Shown: positions 26,919-36,748 of the stretch, one piece after another
Numbering within the stretch: position 1 is the first letter of the stretch
Layout of the letters: every line of letters begins with the position of its first letter
Origin: Rhizobium sp. GN54
GTDB taxonomy: Bacteria > Pseudomonadota > Alphaproteobacteria > Rhizobiales > Rhizobiaceae
DNA length: 64,000 nucleotides
Assembly (NCBI RefSeq): GCF_021026345.1
Contig: NZ_JAJNCZ010000010.1
Location: forward strand, 97,067 to 161,066
Reading direction: 5' to 3'
The notes under the pieces: generated by a model
What the model was told of the DNA's origin: nothing
Database searches by the model: none
What the model saw: only the letters and a program-made list of their open reading frames with translations
Translations under genes and position numbers: made by a program

Positions 26919-27983
26919 ATGGCGGCCGTTGCTGAGCCTGCTGCTGCAACGGGGCGGGAGCGCTATCGCGCTCTCGCCCTTCGGCGCATTTTCCTCCTCG
27001 TCCTGCTGATGGCAGCGTTGGCCTTCACCATGGCCGCCGATATGGCGCTGGGGCCGGCAAATTACTCACTCTCCCAGGTGCTCTCCGCACTTTTCGATCC
27101 TGCCTCCGCTGGCGACCAGCTTCGTGTCGTCATTTGGGATATCCGGATGCCGATCGCCCTGATGGCGGTCCCGGTAGGCGCTTCGCTGTCGGTCGCCGGC
27201 GCGCAGATGCAGACGATCTTGTCCAATCCCCTTGCAAGCCCGTTTACGCTCGGCATCTCGGCCGCAGCCAGCTTCGGGGCGGCGCTCGCCTTGGTCGCAG
27301 GCGTCGCCATCTTCCCCGCCGCCCTTCAATATATGGTGCCGATCAACGCCTTCCTGATGGCCATGGTGGCAGCGCTGTTCATCCATTTTGCCTCCACCAT
27401 GCGCGGCGTGACGGTCGAGACGATCGTGCTGCTCGGTATCGCCCTTGTCTTCACCTTCAACGCAGCGCTGTCGCTGCTCGAGTATCTCGCATCCGAGCAG
27501 GCGCTGGCGGCAGTGGTGTTTTGGACCATGGGCAGCCTGACGAAGGCGACCTGGGACAAGGTCTATGTCACCGCGGCCATCATAGTTGTGACGGTTCCAC
27601 TGTTCATGAAGAACGCATGGGCACTGACCGCCTTGCGCCTCGGAGACGACAAGGCCGCCAGTATGGGCGTCAAGGTGCGCAGCCTGCGCCTGCAGACGAT
27701 GCTGACGGTCAGCCTGCTGGCAGCCATCCCCGTCTCCTTTGTCGGAACGATCGGCTTCGTCGGCTTGGTCGGTCCCCATATCGCCCGAATGCTGGTGGGC
27801 GAAGATCAGCGGTTCTTCCTGCCGGGATCGCTCATATGCGGCGCGCTGCTTCTCTCGGCGACATCCGTTGTCAGCAAGATCCTGATTCCCGGTGCGATCC
27901 TGCCGATCGGCGTCATCACCGCTGTCGTTGGCGTGCCGTTCTTCTTCGTGCTCATCTTCAGCAACAGGAGGCGTGCATGGTAG
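26919..27983 (+). CDS. ABC transporter permease, FecCD family
   Basis: A 354-residue inner-membrane permease with about 9-10 predicted helices. Family signatures are MPIALMAVPVGASLSVAGAQ followed by MQTILSNPLASPFTLGISAA, the classic FecCD N-terminal block. The C-terminal block GTIGFVGLVGPHIARMLVGE contacts the ATPase. The first helix starts at about residue 27 after a polar lead. It follows the binding-protein gene by 3 bases and overlaps the ATPase gene by 7 bases. Confidence 0.95.
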   Translation: MAAVAEPAAATGRERYRALALRRIFLLVLLMAALAFTMAADMALGPANYSLSQVLSALFDPASAGDQLRVVIWDIRMPIALMAVPVGASLSVAGAQMQTILSNPLASPFTLGISAAASFGAALALVAGVAIFPAALQYMVPINAFLMAMVAALFIHFASTMRGVTVETIVLLGIALVFTFNAALSLLEYLASEQALAAVVFWTMGSLTKATWDKVYVTAAIIVVTVPLFMKNAWALTALRLGDDKAASMGVKVRSLRLQTMLTVSLLAAIPVSFVGTIGFVGLVGPHIARMLVGEDQRFFLPGSLICGALLLSATSVVSKILIPGAILPIGVITAVVGVPFFFVLIFSNRRRAW

Positions 27984-28729
27984 CCCTCTCGCTCAAGGAG
28001 GTCGGCGCATCCTACGGCCGCAAGACCGCCCTGTCGAACGTGGGCATCGACGCGCTGAAGAGCGGCAGCCTGACCGCGATCATTGGACCCAACGCGGCGG
28101 GAAAATCGACCCTGTTCAAACGTATTGCCGGGCTGATTTCGGGGCCTGGCCTGGTGCACCTTTCTGAGACCGAACGGGGCGACCGTGCCATCTGTTACAT
28201 GCCCCAGGATACGGGGGCGAATGCCGTTCTCACCGTCTATGAATCGGTTTTGCTTTCCGCCAAGCAAGGGAGTGGTTGGCGGGTAAACGACGAGGAACTC
28301 TTCGAGATCGATGCGATCCTGAAGGCGCTTCGCATTGAGAATCTGGCATTCCGTGGTCTCGGCGAACTGTCGGGCGGCCAGCGCCAGCTTGTTTCGCTGG
28401 CGCAGGCACTGGCGCGTAAGCCGGAAGTGTTGCTCATGGACGAGCCGACGTCGGCGCTCGACCTGCACCGGCAGATCGAGGTTCTGGGCTTCGTCAGTGA
28501 CCTCGCCCGCAAGGCCGGCATGATTGTTCTGGTGGCGTTGCACGACCTGAACCACGCGCTGCGCTACTGCGAGCAGGTCATCGTCATTGCCAACGGTGAA
28601 ATGGTCGTCAGTGGACCAACAGGTGAGGTCATCAATTCGGCCATGCTCCGGGACATCTACAAGGTCGCCGCGCGTATCGAAACCTGCTCCAGGGGACAGC
28701 GGTTCATACTTGTCGATGGGCTGGCCTGA
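27977..28729 (+). CDS. ABC transporter ATP-binding protein, iron/metallophore type
   Basis: A 250-residue ATPase started at ATG 27977, within the last codons of the permease gene. Walker A is GPNAAGKST (about 38-46), the Q-loop lies near MPQDTG, the signature is LSGGQRQ, and Walker B is VLLMDEPTSALD with the switch His in VALHDLNHA. The sequence fits the FepC/FhuC group. All motifs are intact. A longer in-frame reading from 27134 was rejected because it runs antiphase through the permease gene. Confidence 0.95.
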   Translation: MVALSLKEVGASYGRKTALSNVGIDALKSGSLTAIIGPNAAGKSTLFKRIAGLISGPGLVHLSETERGDRAICYMPQDTGANAVLTVYESVLLSAKQGSGWRVNDEELFEIDAILKALRIENLAFRGLGELSGGQRQLVSLAQALARKPEVLLMDEPTSALDLHRQIEVLGFVSDLARKAGMIVLVALHDLNHALRYCEQVIVIANGEMVVSGPTGEVINSAMLRDIYKVAARIETCSRGQRFILVDGLA

Positions 28730-28753
28730 CCGGTCCATAAAGCACTTGCCCAA

Positions 28754-28779
28754 GGCACGGTTAGACAATCAACCGTGCC
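28754..28779. terminator. Convergent stem-loop between the ABC operon and an integrase gene
   Basis: GGCACGGTT (28754-28762) and AACCGTGCC (28771-28779) make a perfect 9-bp stem with an 8-base loop. It overlaps the 3' end of the minus-strand integrase gene and lies 25 bases after the plus-strand ATPase gene. It could end transcription from both sides, although no strong T-run is present. Confidence 0.55.
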
Positions 28780-29927
28780 GCCTTGCCGCGCTTGCGGTCG
28801 GGATTGTTATAGTAGGATGCCGCCTGGGTCAGCGACTTATGCTGCGACTGCTGCATCGCCTCTGGCATGGGAATGCCCCGATTGGCAGCCTCGGTGAGAT
28901 AGCCGGAACGCAGGCTATGGGCGGAGAACTTCTGCGGATCGAGCCCGGCCTTGGCGCAGCGGGATTTGAGGACCAGGTTGACCGACTGCGCCGTCAGCGC
29001 CCGGCGATCGACATTGCCCCACTGGTCGATGCGGCGGAACACCGGGCCGGTTTCAATCCGTGCCTCCTGCAGCCAGCGTTTCAGCGCCTCTACCGGTCGG
29101 CCGATCATCAACGACCGGGCATAGTCGTCCGACCCGGTCGTCTTGGTGCGGCCGAGGCGGATCGCCAGGCAGGGCAGGGAAGGGGAGGCCGAGTCGTCGG
29201 GCACCGCGCGAACCAGCTCTTCCTCGATCAGGTCTTCGACGCGCAGATTGGCGATCTCCGAGCGTCGACGTCCGCCGGAGGCAAAGGCGGTCAGGAGGAT
29301 GGCGCGATCGCGAATGTCGACAAGCCGGTCGCCGGCGCAAGTGAACAGCAGCTGGGCGAGGATGTCGGCGGTGACCGCGCTCATGCTCTTGCGCTGGCGT
29401 GGGCGCCCGCCGGCGCGAACGGCCAGCCGCAGCGCGCTCTTCAGCGACGGGGCGGAGAAGGAGCCGGCCAGCCCGCGCCAGCGGGTCAGGATCGACCAGG
29501 AGGTCAGCCGCCGACGAACGGTTGCCGGCGCATGCGGACCATCGACGCGCAGCAGTGCGCGGCTTCGCAATCCAACTTCGACCTCCGCCGGCATTCCGTG
29601 CGATGGATCGTTTTCGCGCTGGATCGGGTCCCACAGATGGTGCGCGACGAACTTCAGCAGCAGCGCCTCGGGGGCGGGCCAGGGGAGGGGGGCTCCGGTG
29701 GCCAGTGCGCACCAGGCCTCGAGATAGGCGAGGTCGGATGCAAGCGCCCGCAGCGTATTCGAGCCCATGCCCTCCTTCGCCAGATGCTTCAGGGTGGCAA
29801 CGTCATCGTCGGTCAGCAGTGCGGCCAGCTGGTCGCGGCGGTCGAACGGCAGGATAGCGTCGAGCGCGTCCAGTTCTTCGACGCGCTTTGCGATCAGCGG
29901 GTCTGTACTGGAAAACTTATTGCTCAT
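28761..29927 (-). CDS. Tyrosine recombinase, third gene of TA-integrase module 1
   Basis: A 388-residue phage/Xer-type integrase. An N-terminal SAM-like core-binding domain (about 35-165) precedes the catalytic domain. The active-site pattern is complete: Arg in SGGRRRSEI (about 220), HSLRSG (H337, R340), a second His in QQSQHKSL (363) and Tyr in ASYYNNP (372/373). The start at ATG 29927 lies 11 bases inside the preceding VapC toxin gene, so it is coupled to the toxin-antitoxin pair. A longer reading to 30044 would overlap the toxin further and has no better ribosome site. No att sites could be recognised by eye. Confidence 0.88.
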   Translation of the reverse strand: MSNKFSSTDPLIAKRVEELDALDAILPFDRRDQLAALLTDDDVATLKHLAKEGMGSNTLRALASDLAYLEAWCALATGAPLPWPAPEALLLKFVAHHLWDPIQRENDPSHGMPAEVEVGLRSRALLRVDGPHAPATVRRRLTSWSILTRWRGLAGSFSAPSLKSALRLAVRAGGRPRQRKSMSAVTADILAQLLFTCAGDRLVDIRDRAILLTAFASGGRRRSEIANLRVEDLIEEELVRAVPDDSASPSLPCLAIRLGRTKTTGSDDYARSLMIGRPVEALKRWLQEARIETGPVFRRIDQWGNVDRRALTAQSVNLVLKSRCAKAGLDPQKFSAHSLRSGYLTEAANRGIPMPEAMQQSQHKSLTQAASYYNNPDRKRGKAARLIV

Positions 29928-30335
29928 GGGAGAGCGGTCCCAGGAGGGGGACACCTTCGCTCCGGGCTGCACTTGCAAGTTTCCGGTCAAGTGTTGCCAG
30001 CGGTGCATTTTCGAGCAGAGCCAGCGCCAGATAGGCGGCATCATAGGCGCTCAACTGATACCGGCGCGCGACCCGAACCACCTCTGCGTCGTCACTCCGG
30101 GAAACAAGTCGAAGGGGTAGCCCGCGAAACCGGGAAAGGGCGGTGTAAACCAGATCGTCATCGATCCGGCCACGCCGCTCGGCGGACAGCAGAATGCTTC
30201 GTATCTCGTGCTGCAGCAGGTCGGGCGCCAGCGCGTCCTCGTCTGCCATTCTGGACATCACCTGCGCGGCGAACTCGTTTTCCTCATCCGGCAGCAGCCA
30301 AGTGCCGGCAATCGATGCATCGACAACAAACGACA

Positions 30336-30336
<1 letters not shown>
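29917..30336 (-). CDS. vapC: VapC-type PIN-domain toxin, module 1
   Basis: A 139-residue PIN-domain ribonuclease. The acidic metal-binding residues are visible in FVVDASIAG (D6), DLLQHEIRSILL (Glu), AYDAAYLALA (Asp) and ATLDRKLA (Asp). VapC toxins cut tRNA or rRNA when the antitoxin is lost. The start codon shares a base with the antitoxin stop (TGATG) and the end overlaps the integrase start by 11 bases, so toxin synthesis depends on antitoxin translation. Confidence 0.9.
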
Positions 30337-30650
<314 letters not shown>

Positions 30651-30671
30651 TCAACCGCCAGATTCAATCAC

Positions 30672-30695
30672 TATCGATACAGGTACGTATCGATA
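30672..30695. promoter_or_regulatory. Perfect palindrome upstream of toxin-antitoxin module 1
   Basis: TATCGATAC and GTATCGATA are separated by 6 bases (9+6+9), a perfect inverted repeat in AT-rich sequence upstream of the antitoxin gene. It may be the antitoxin's operator, or a binding or crossover site for the recombinase encoded in the same module. Choosing between these needs experiment. Confidence 0.45.
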
Positions 30696-30900
30696 ATGAC
30701 GGTGTTTTCCAAACGCTGCAGAGGAGGATAAACGATCGTTTGTGAACGTCTTTGGATGCTGAAGTGTGGACATACACTTGCCTAGCCCGGGCCTTCGATC
30801 CGGCCGTGGTCAAGCGGACCGCGTCGTCAACGCATCGAGAAGAGGCGCGAATGCGGGGGAACTCTCCTCGCGATGCCGAGACCTTGAGTTAACAGCAAGA

Positions 30901-30929
30901 CTGGTCCGCCCTACATCAGAGCGGACCAG
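30901..30929 (-). terminator. Stem-loop after groEL
   Basis: CTGGTCCGC (30901-30909) and GCGGACCAG (30921-30929) form a perfect 9-bp stem with an 11-base loop, ending 12 bases beyond the groEL stop codon. No long T-run is present. It is the probable end of the groESL transcript. Confidence 0.6.
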
Positions 30930-30940
30930 CGAGATATTGA

Positions 30941-32581
<1,641 letters not shown>

Positions 32582-32622
32582 TCAATAGGCAGCTATGTGA
32601 CTGGTTGGATGGGTGGGGTCGC

Positions 32623-32937
32623 TCAGGCCGCCTTCTTCTGTTCGGCTCGGCCTTCGAGGATGCCCATGACATCGCTTTCCTTCATGATCAGCAGATCCTC
32701 GCCGGCGATCTTGATCTCCGTGCCAGACCATTTGCCGAAGAGGATGTAGTCGCCGACCTTTACGTCGAGCGGCTGGATCTGCCCGGCGTCGTTGCGCGCG
32801 CCCGGGCCGACGGCGATCACCTCGCCCTCTTGCGGTTTTTCCTTGGCGGTATCGGGAATGATAATCCCGCCCTTCGTCTTTTCATCCGATTCAACCCTGC
32901 GAACGAGAATGCGATCGTGAAGCGGTCGGAACGACAT
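32623..32937 (-). CDS. groES: Co-chaperonin GroES (10 kDa)
   Basis: A 104-residue Hsp10. It starts at ATG 32937 ([20 protein letters not shown]) and has the mobile loop [19 protein letters not shown] and the [18 protein letters not shown] segment. It is about 6 residues longer than usual owing to the tail [20 protein letters not shown] ribosome site precedes the start. It is the first gene of the operon, with a 5' leader of about 100 bases. Confidence 0.97.
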   Translation of the reverse strand: MSFRPLHDRILVRRVESDEKTKGGIIIPDTAKEKPQEGEVIAVGPGARNDAGQIQPLDVKVGDYILFGKWSGTEIKIAGEDLLIMKESDVMGILEGRAEQKKAA

Positions 32938-33043
32938 GTTTTCCTCCAATGGACAAACAGTGATGACGATGTTCACCCGGAGCCGGACCGGATGACCGGT
33001 CCGGGCGGGTACAGGACCTCTCATGAGCGCCCTGCGCGCAAAA

Positions 33044-33072
33044 ATCTGGATTGTCGATTTTTTCATTTCAAG
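33044..33072 (-). promoter_or_regulatory. Candidate RpoH (sigma-32) promoter of groESL
   Basis: On the minus strand CTTGAA (33072-33067) is followed after 16 bases by TCCAGAT (33050-33044). This resembles alphaproteobacterial heat-shock promoters in the -35 box, with a poorer -10. It lies just downstream of the CIRCE-like repeat, about 110 bases before groES. Confidence 0.45.
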
Positions 33073-33090
33073 AGGTTGGCCGAAAAAAAA

Positions 33091-33117
33091 TCAGCACTCG
33101 TCAGAAGTGGCTGCTAA
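33091..33117. promoter_or_regulatory. CIRCE-like element (HrcA operator)
   Basis: TCAGCACTC-N9-GGCTGCTAA matches the CIRCE consensus TTAGCACTC-N9-GAGTGCTAA at 15 of 18 positions with exact spacing. It lies between groES and the divergent usg gene and next to the RpoH-like promoter, so groESL here may be under both HrcA and RpoH control. The degenerate right arm suggests weaker HrcA binding. Confidence 0.6.
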
Positions 33118-33220
33118 CATACTGTAATACTACGAGAAAATCGAAGTTGAACGATGAAATTTGTTGATGATCGTGAACGATGGCGGCATCATTCCGGGGG
33201 CGAACAACGGAGATGAAAGC

Positions 33221-33493
33221 ATGCGGTTTGCATCAGATCTGGAGCGCCAGCTCCAAGGCTACGGCCTGACAACTGCGCATATCCTTTATCGCATTCCCGA
33301 CTTCGAATCCGTTCTCCAGACCTATGTCTGGCAGGACTACGATCTCGCCCCGGACTTTCCCGAAATGCACAAATTTCTGGACTTCTGGCGGACGTCGCTG
33401 GATGGGCCGTTGCATTCGGTGCGGTACACCCACAGGCGGCTCGTTGGCGCCAACGACTGGCGGCGTGTCGAAGGCGAGTTCAGGCTGCGCTGA
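33221..33493 (+). CDS. usg: Usg-family protein
   Basis: A 90-residue protein of the alphaproteobacterial Usg family, function unknown. The core is recognisable: LERQLQGYGLTTAHILYRIP, TYVWQDYDLAPDFPE and LDGPLHSVRYTHRRL. The start at ATG 33221 (MRFASDLERQ) follows a GGAG ribosome site and gives the family's usual N-terminus; a frame extending to 33161 was not preferred. It is transcribed away from groES and may share the heat-shock regulatory region. Confidence 0.8.
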   Translation: MRFASDLERQLQGYGLTTAHILYRIPDFESVLQTYVWQDYDLAPDFPEMHKFLDFWRTSLDGPLHSVRYTHRRLVGANDWRRVEGEFRLR

Positions 33494-33589
33494 ACCGGCC
33501 GCAAAAAATTCTGCATCATGTCCTTGAAAGTCAGTTGAGGAAAAACCAGATCGATTGCCGCCAGCCGCTGGACCAGGGCTGGCCTTGCT

Positions 33590-33654
33590 GGGAGCGCCGT
33601 CTTTCGGCGCCCCGTACCCATGTTGCTTCAAGGAGGATATGGTTATGGCAACAT
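33590..33654 (+). promoter_or_regulatory. ROSE-like RNA thermometer in the hsp20 leader
   Basis: Just before hsp20, TTGCT (33623-33627), a 3-base loop and AGGAG (33631-33635) can form the ROSE signature hairpin, in which the ribosome site pairs imperfectly through a G-G mismatch. A strong hairpin (GCGCCG/CGGCGC at 33594-33599 and 33605-33610, extended by GGG/CCC around a bulged A) lies upstream, as in ROSE leaders. ATGTTGC (33620-33626) is also the perfect complement of GCAACAT (33648-33654) across the start codon, giving a second way to hide the ribosome site. Heat melting would turn translation on. Confidence 0.6.
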
Positions 33655-34121
33655 CCTACGATTATGCGCCGCTCTTTCGGTCGAGCATCGGCTTTGACCG
33701 TGTGTTCAACCTGCTGGAAAACGCGCAGCGTGCGCGTTCAGTCAGCGACTGGCCGCCTTACGATATCGTCAAGACCGGCGATGACAGCTATCGAATTGCG
33801 ATTGCTGTCGCTGGATTCTCGCGAGAGGATCTCGACATAACCTTTCAGTCGAACCTGCTCACTGTGACCGGCAGGAAACAGGATGCGCCGGCGGAGGGTT
33901 ACCTGCATCGCGGCATCGCGTCTCGGCCATTCGAGCATCGCTTCGAGCTTGCGGACCATGTGAGGGTCGACAGTGCAGACCTGAATAACGGTCTCCTCTC
34001 GATCGGACTTGTTCGCGAGATTCCGGAGGAGATGAAGCCGCGTAAGATTTCGATCGTGAGCGCGCCTGCGCTCGGAAAGCTCGAATCTCCCGCACAGATC
34101 GAGGGCCAGAAGGCCGCGTAA
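33645..34121 (+). CDS. Small heat shock protein, Hsp20 family
   Basis: A 158-residue IbpA-like holdase chaperone. The start at ATG 33645 has an AGGAGG site at 33631-33636; an ATG at 33639 is too close to that site. The N-terminal arm (YDYAPLFRSSIGFDRVFNLL) precedes the alpha-crystallin domain (about 35-130: YDIVKTGDDSYRIAIAVAGF, NLLTVTGRKQ, FEHRFELADHVRVDSADLNN). The conserved G-L-L-x-I motif appears as NGLLSIGLVREIPEE. It lies downstream of a ROSE-like leader. Confidence 0.94.
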   Translation: MATSYDYAPLFRSSIGFDRVFNLLENAQRARSVSDWPPYDIVKTGDDSYRIAIAVAGFSREDLDITFQSNLLTVTGRKQDAPAEGYLHRGIASRPFEHRFELADHVRVDSADLNNGLLSIGLVREIPEEMKPRKISIVSAPALGKLESPAQIEGQKAA

Positions 34122-34141
34122 GAAGTGAACGATGCGACAAC

Positions 34142-34163
34142 GGGCGCCGGTGGAGCGGCGCCC
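34142..34163 (+). terminator. Stem-loop after hsp20
   Basis: GGGCGCC (34142-34148) and GGCGCCC (34157-34163) form a 7-bp GC stem with an 8-base loop between hsp20 and the DUF982 gene. Without a T-run it may be a partial terminator or a stabilising hairpin. Confidence 0.4.
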
Positions 34164-34194
34164 AATGGCATGACGGGTTGGGAAGGAGGAAAAC

Positions 34195-34494
34195 ATGAAA
34201 CCCGATGTGTTTGCGAGACCTATCCAGATATTGATTGGTCTTGGGTTTCCCTTGGAAATCCGGACTGCGGCCGAGGCCTACAGGCATTTGGTCGAGTGGC
34301 CTCACCTGAACAAGGATGCCTCATACACTATAGCACTGAACGCATGCCGCGCAGCAATGCAGGGGGAGGTGGAGGTCGAGACCGCTTGCGGTCTCTATGT
34401 TGCTTTTGCCGAGAAGCACGACCTCCTGGTACCTCCGGGCGACCCTGTCATTGCCTACCGACGGCAGCGCGACCGCGATCCCCATATTCGATGA
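34195..34494 (+). CDS. DUF982 family protein
   Basis: A 99-residue rhizobial DUF982 protein: FARPIQILIGLGFPLEIRTA, EAYRHLVEWP, then an ALNACRAAMQGEVEVETACG helix pair. The family is small, cytoplasmic, expanded in Rhizobiales and of unknown function. An AAGGAGG ribosome site lies 6 bases before the ATG. It follows hsp20 by 73 bases and may be co-transcribed with it as a heat-shock accessory gene; this is inference. Confidence 0.85.
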   Translation: MKPDVFARPIQILIGLGFPLEIRTAAEAYRHLVEWPHLNKDASYTIALNACRAAMQGEVEVETACGLYVAFAEKHDLLVPPGDPVIAYRRQRDRDPHIR

Positions 34495-34503
34495 GGTGCG
34501 TAT

Positions 34504-34785
34504 ATGTTGGATGGAACGTTGCAGAAGGCTGCCAATGATGCGGTGATCATGGGGCCAGCGGTGTTAATCACCGGCAAGACTGAGCTTCGACGCCCCGGCG
34601 ACATCGTCGATGCGCCATCTCTCTCAATCGACGACAAGAGGGCAATTCTTGCCGCATGGGCGTCGGATTATTACTCGGTGGAATCAAGACCTGCATTTCG
34701 TCAGATTCCAGGCCTCGCCGAGCCCGTGACGATAGATGAACTTCAGTCGGCGCTGAAGGAGCTCGACCTCCGCTACGAGGCGTAG
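34504..34785 (+). CDS. Unknown small protein downstream of DUF982
   Basis: A 93-residue protein of unknown function. The middle part (RPGDIVDAPSLSIDDKRAIL, then AAWASDYYSVESRPAFRQIP) resembles short rhizobial proteins often found beside hsp20 genes. It ends with VTIDELQSALKELDLRYEA. No transmembrane segment is seen. It starts 9 bases after the DUF982 stop codon and is probably part of the same transcript. Confidence 0.75.
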   Translation: MLDGTLQKAANDAVIMGPAVLITGKTELRRPGDIVDAPSLSIDDKRAILAAWASDYYSVESRPAFRQIPGLAEPVTIDELQSALKELDLRYEA

Positions 34786-34879
34786 AGGACGAGGGGCTCC
34801 GATCACCGTTTCGCAGGGGAGGGGGTAAATCGGCGGCCTTCTGGGTTCTTTGCTCAGTTCTGTGTCGCACAGCACTTGG

Positions 34880-35944
34880 CTATAGACCTGCAGCCTTGGT
34901 GAGATTGATCCGGAACCTGTCGCGCCGGCGCTGGTAGCGACGAGTCATTTCGGCCGAGGCATGGCCGAGCTGCTTCTGGACATAGCGCTCATCGACCTCG
35001 GCCGAAGAAGCCAGGCCGGCGCGCAGCGAATGCCCGGCAAACATTTGGCCGCGCTCGACCTCGGAAAGCTCACCACGCACGCCGGCGGCAAGCGCGGTCT
35101 TCTTGACGAGGCGCGCCACCTCCTGATCGTTCAGCCGGTCCGGCGCGACGTCCTTTCCCTTGCCGGTCACACGACGGAAGAGGGGGCCTTTGGCGAGCTT
35201 GGCGAACCTGATCCAGTTTTCCAGCGCGGCGACGGGGCAGGTGGCGTCGGACGAGCCACGACCGATCTCGACCTCGCGCCAGCCGGTCTTGCCACGCAGG
35301 GTGAGCAGCGCACCCTTGTCGAGGATTTCGATCCAGCCCCGGCCGTCCTCGGTCTGATCGCGGCCAAGGTCCAGACCGGTGATTTCCGAACGGCGCAGGC
35401 CGCCGGCAAAACCGACGAGCAGCATTGCCCTATCCCTGATGCCGCGGAGGGTTCCCCGATCGAGGGTTTCCAGCATGGCGATGAGGTCTTCCGGTAGGAG
35501 CGCCTCCTTCTGCCGGGGCGGGGCGGCGTGCTTGTTGCGAATGCCGGCCATCACTGTTGCGATTGCGCGATCCTTTCGATCCAGGGGCATGCCGCGTTGT
35601 GAATAGTTCCAGCCGATGGCGGCGAGGCGCCGCTCGATCGTCGAGACGGAATTCGCCTTCATTCCGCGCTCGGCGGTCCCTGAAGCGCAGGCGGTGATGT
35701 AGAGCCCTACGACATGAGGATCCGGGGGGAGGAGGGATAGGTTAGAGCGCCGGCACCAGGCGGCAAAATGCTTCCAGTCGCTCGTATAGGCGCGGCGGGT
35801 GTTTTCGGAACTGGCCGCCTCGACGTAGCCGCGGGCGCGATCGATCAGATTCTGCAGGTGCCCCGGCAGGCTGGATATCGGCAGCGGGGACGAGGAAGGG
35901 GCGATATCAGGCAGATCGTCGTCGGCATCCGTGTCGCGGGCCAT
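34880..35944 (-). CDS. Tyrosine recombinase, third gene of TA-integrase module 2
   Basis: A 354-residue Xer/phage-type integrase. The start at ATG 35944 (MARDTDADDDLPDIAPSSSP) is 2 bases from the preceding toxin gene. The core-binding domain spans about 45-145 (IDRARGYVEAASSENTRRAY). The catalytic domain has Arg in GGLRRSEITGLD, His-x-x-Arg in GHSLRAG, His in QLGHAS and Tyr in TRRYQRRRDR. It is clearly a different subfamily from the integrase of module 1, yet holds the same position behind an antitoxin-toxin pair. Confidence 0.9.
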   Translation of the reverse strand: MARDTDADDDLPDIAPSSSPLPISSLPGHLQNLIDRARGYVEAASSENTRRAYTSDWKHFAAWCRRSNLSLLPPDPHVVGLYITACASGTAERGMKANSVSTIERRLAAIGWNYSQRGMPLDRKDRAIATVMAGIRNKHAAPPRQKEALLPEDLIAMLETLDRGTLRGIRDRAMLLVGFAGGLRRSEITGLDLGRDQTEDGRGWIEILDKGALLTLRGKTGWREVEIGRGSSDATCPVAALENWIRFAKLAKGPLFRRVTGKGKDVAPDRLNDQEVARLVKKTALAAGVRGELSEVERGQMFAGHSLRAGLASSAEVDERYVQKQLGHASAEMTRRYQRRRDRFRINLTKAAGL

Positions 35945-35946
35945 CA

Positions 35947-36333
35947 CTACGCCGCCTCGATATCGGTTTGAGAAAAGTCGTTGCCGATAAACAGCAGCGG
36001 TTCGTCCGCCCGTTTTGCAAGTGCGTAGGAGAGGCAATCGGCAAAATTCAAGGCCGCCGGATGGCGGCCCTTGCCGTAGGCAAGCCAGGCTTGCGTCGCC
36101 AGATCCACGAGATCGGCATCGACCGGAATGGTGTTCGCCTCGATCTTGCTGAGCCACAGATCGATCTCGGCCAGCGCATGTTCGCCGCGCTTGCTGACCA
36201 GTACCATGCTCGCCTCAAGCACACAGGTCGCGGGAACCAGGCGGATTCGGTCAGCGACGAGGGCTTTTTCCAGCCGCATCGCTTCGGGCTCGTTGCGCAG
36301 GATCGCGACGATGGCGGAGGTATCGATCACCAT
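35947..36333 (-). CDS. vapC: VapC-type PIN-domain toxin, module 2
   Basis: A 128-residue PIN-domain ribonuclease: MVIDTSAIVAIL (D4), ATCVLEASMVL (Glu), LNFADCLSYALAK (Asp) and FIGNDFSQTDIE (Asp). All four acidic positions are kept. Its start codon shares a base with the antitoxin stop (TGATG). Sequence similarity to the module 1 toxin is low, so the two modules were not produced by simple duplication. Confidence 0.92.
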   Translation of the reverse strand: MVIDTSAIVAILRNEPEAMRLEKALVADRIRLVPATCVLEASMVLVSKRGEHALAEIDLWLSKIEANTIPVDADLVDLATQAWLAYGKGRHPAALNFADCLSYALAKRADEPLLFIGNDFSQTDIEAA

Positions 36334-36590
36334 CAGTTGGGAATTCCATGCTCGTCATAGCCGATGATCTCTTCATTGCTGCGGTTGTCCAGTTCGGGCA
36401 GTCGGCTCACCCGCTCCCTGATTGCCCGCAATTCGCCAAGCAGACGCTCTTGGGTCCCATCGCCGTATCCGAGGCGATGCAGACGTTCACTCAATGCCTG
36501 ATGAATGGCCGCAGTCTTGCTGATCCCTTGGCGGCGCGCCAATTCGTCCGCAAGTGCGACGGTTTCCGGGTTTTTGATGTTAAGAGACAC
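36333..36590 (-). CDS. vapB: Rv0623/PSK-type antitoxin, module 2
   Basis: An 85-residue antitoxin. I chose the GTG at 36590 as start because it follows TTGGAGTCTCTC and gives the family N-terminus VSLNIKNPETVALADELARR. A longer frame to 36668 adds a basic lead with no family match. The first half is a ribbon-helix-helix-like DNA-binding region (QGISKTAAIHQALSERLHRL). The acidic tail (PELDNRSNEEIIGYDEHGIP) would bind VapC. Confidence 0.88.
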   Translation of the reverse strand: MSLNIKNPETVALADELARRQGISKTAAIHQALSERLHRLGYGDGTQERLLGELRAIRERVSRLPELDNRSNEEIIGYDEHGIPN

Positions 36591-36702
36591 GAGAGACTCC
36601 AATGATCTACCTTTTTTGCGATTTCTACCGCACAAGCGGAGTTGTGTCAAATATGAACGATAAGGCAATCTTATCCATCATTCTATAGGAAAGACATGTC
36701 GT

Positions 36703-36734
36703 GCGGTTTCTTCGCTATCTATAGCTTAAACCGC
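36703..36734. promoter_or_regulatory. Nested palindrome between module 2 and the DUF1403 gene
   Basis: GCGGTTT (36703-36709) and AAACCGC (36728-36734) enclose a second inverted repeat, GCTAT-CT-ATAGC (36714-36725). It lies in the 158-base space between divergent vapB (start 36590) and the DUF1403 gene. It may be an operator or a recombination site. Confidence 0.4.
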
Positions 36735-36748
36735 GCATGCCTTGTAGG

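Noticed and set aside
27134..27976. Upstream extension of the ABC ATPase frame (531 codons)
   Set aside because: It runs out of phase through the permease gene. The ATPase proper begins at ATG 27977 with MVALSLKEV.
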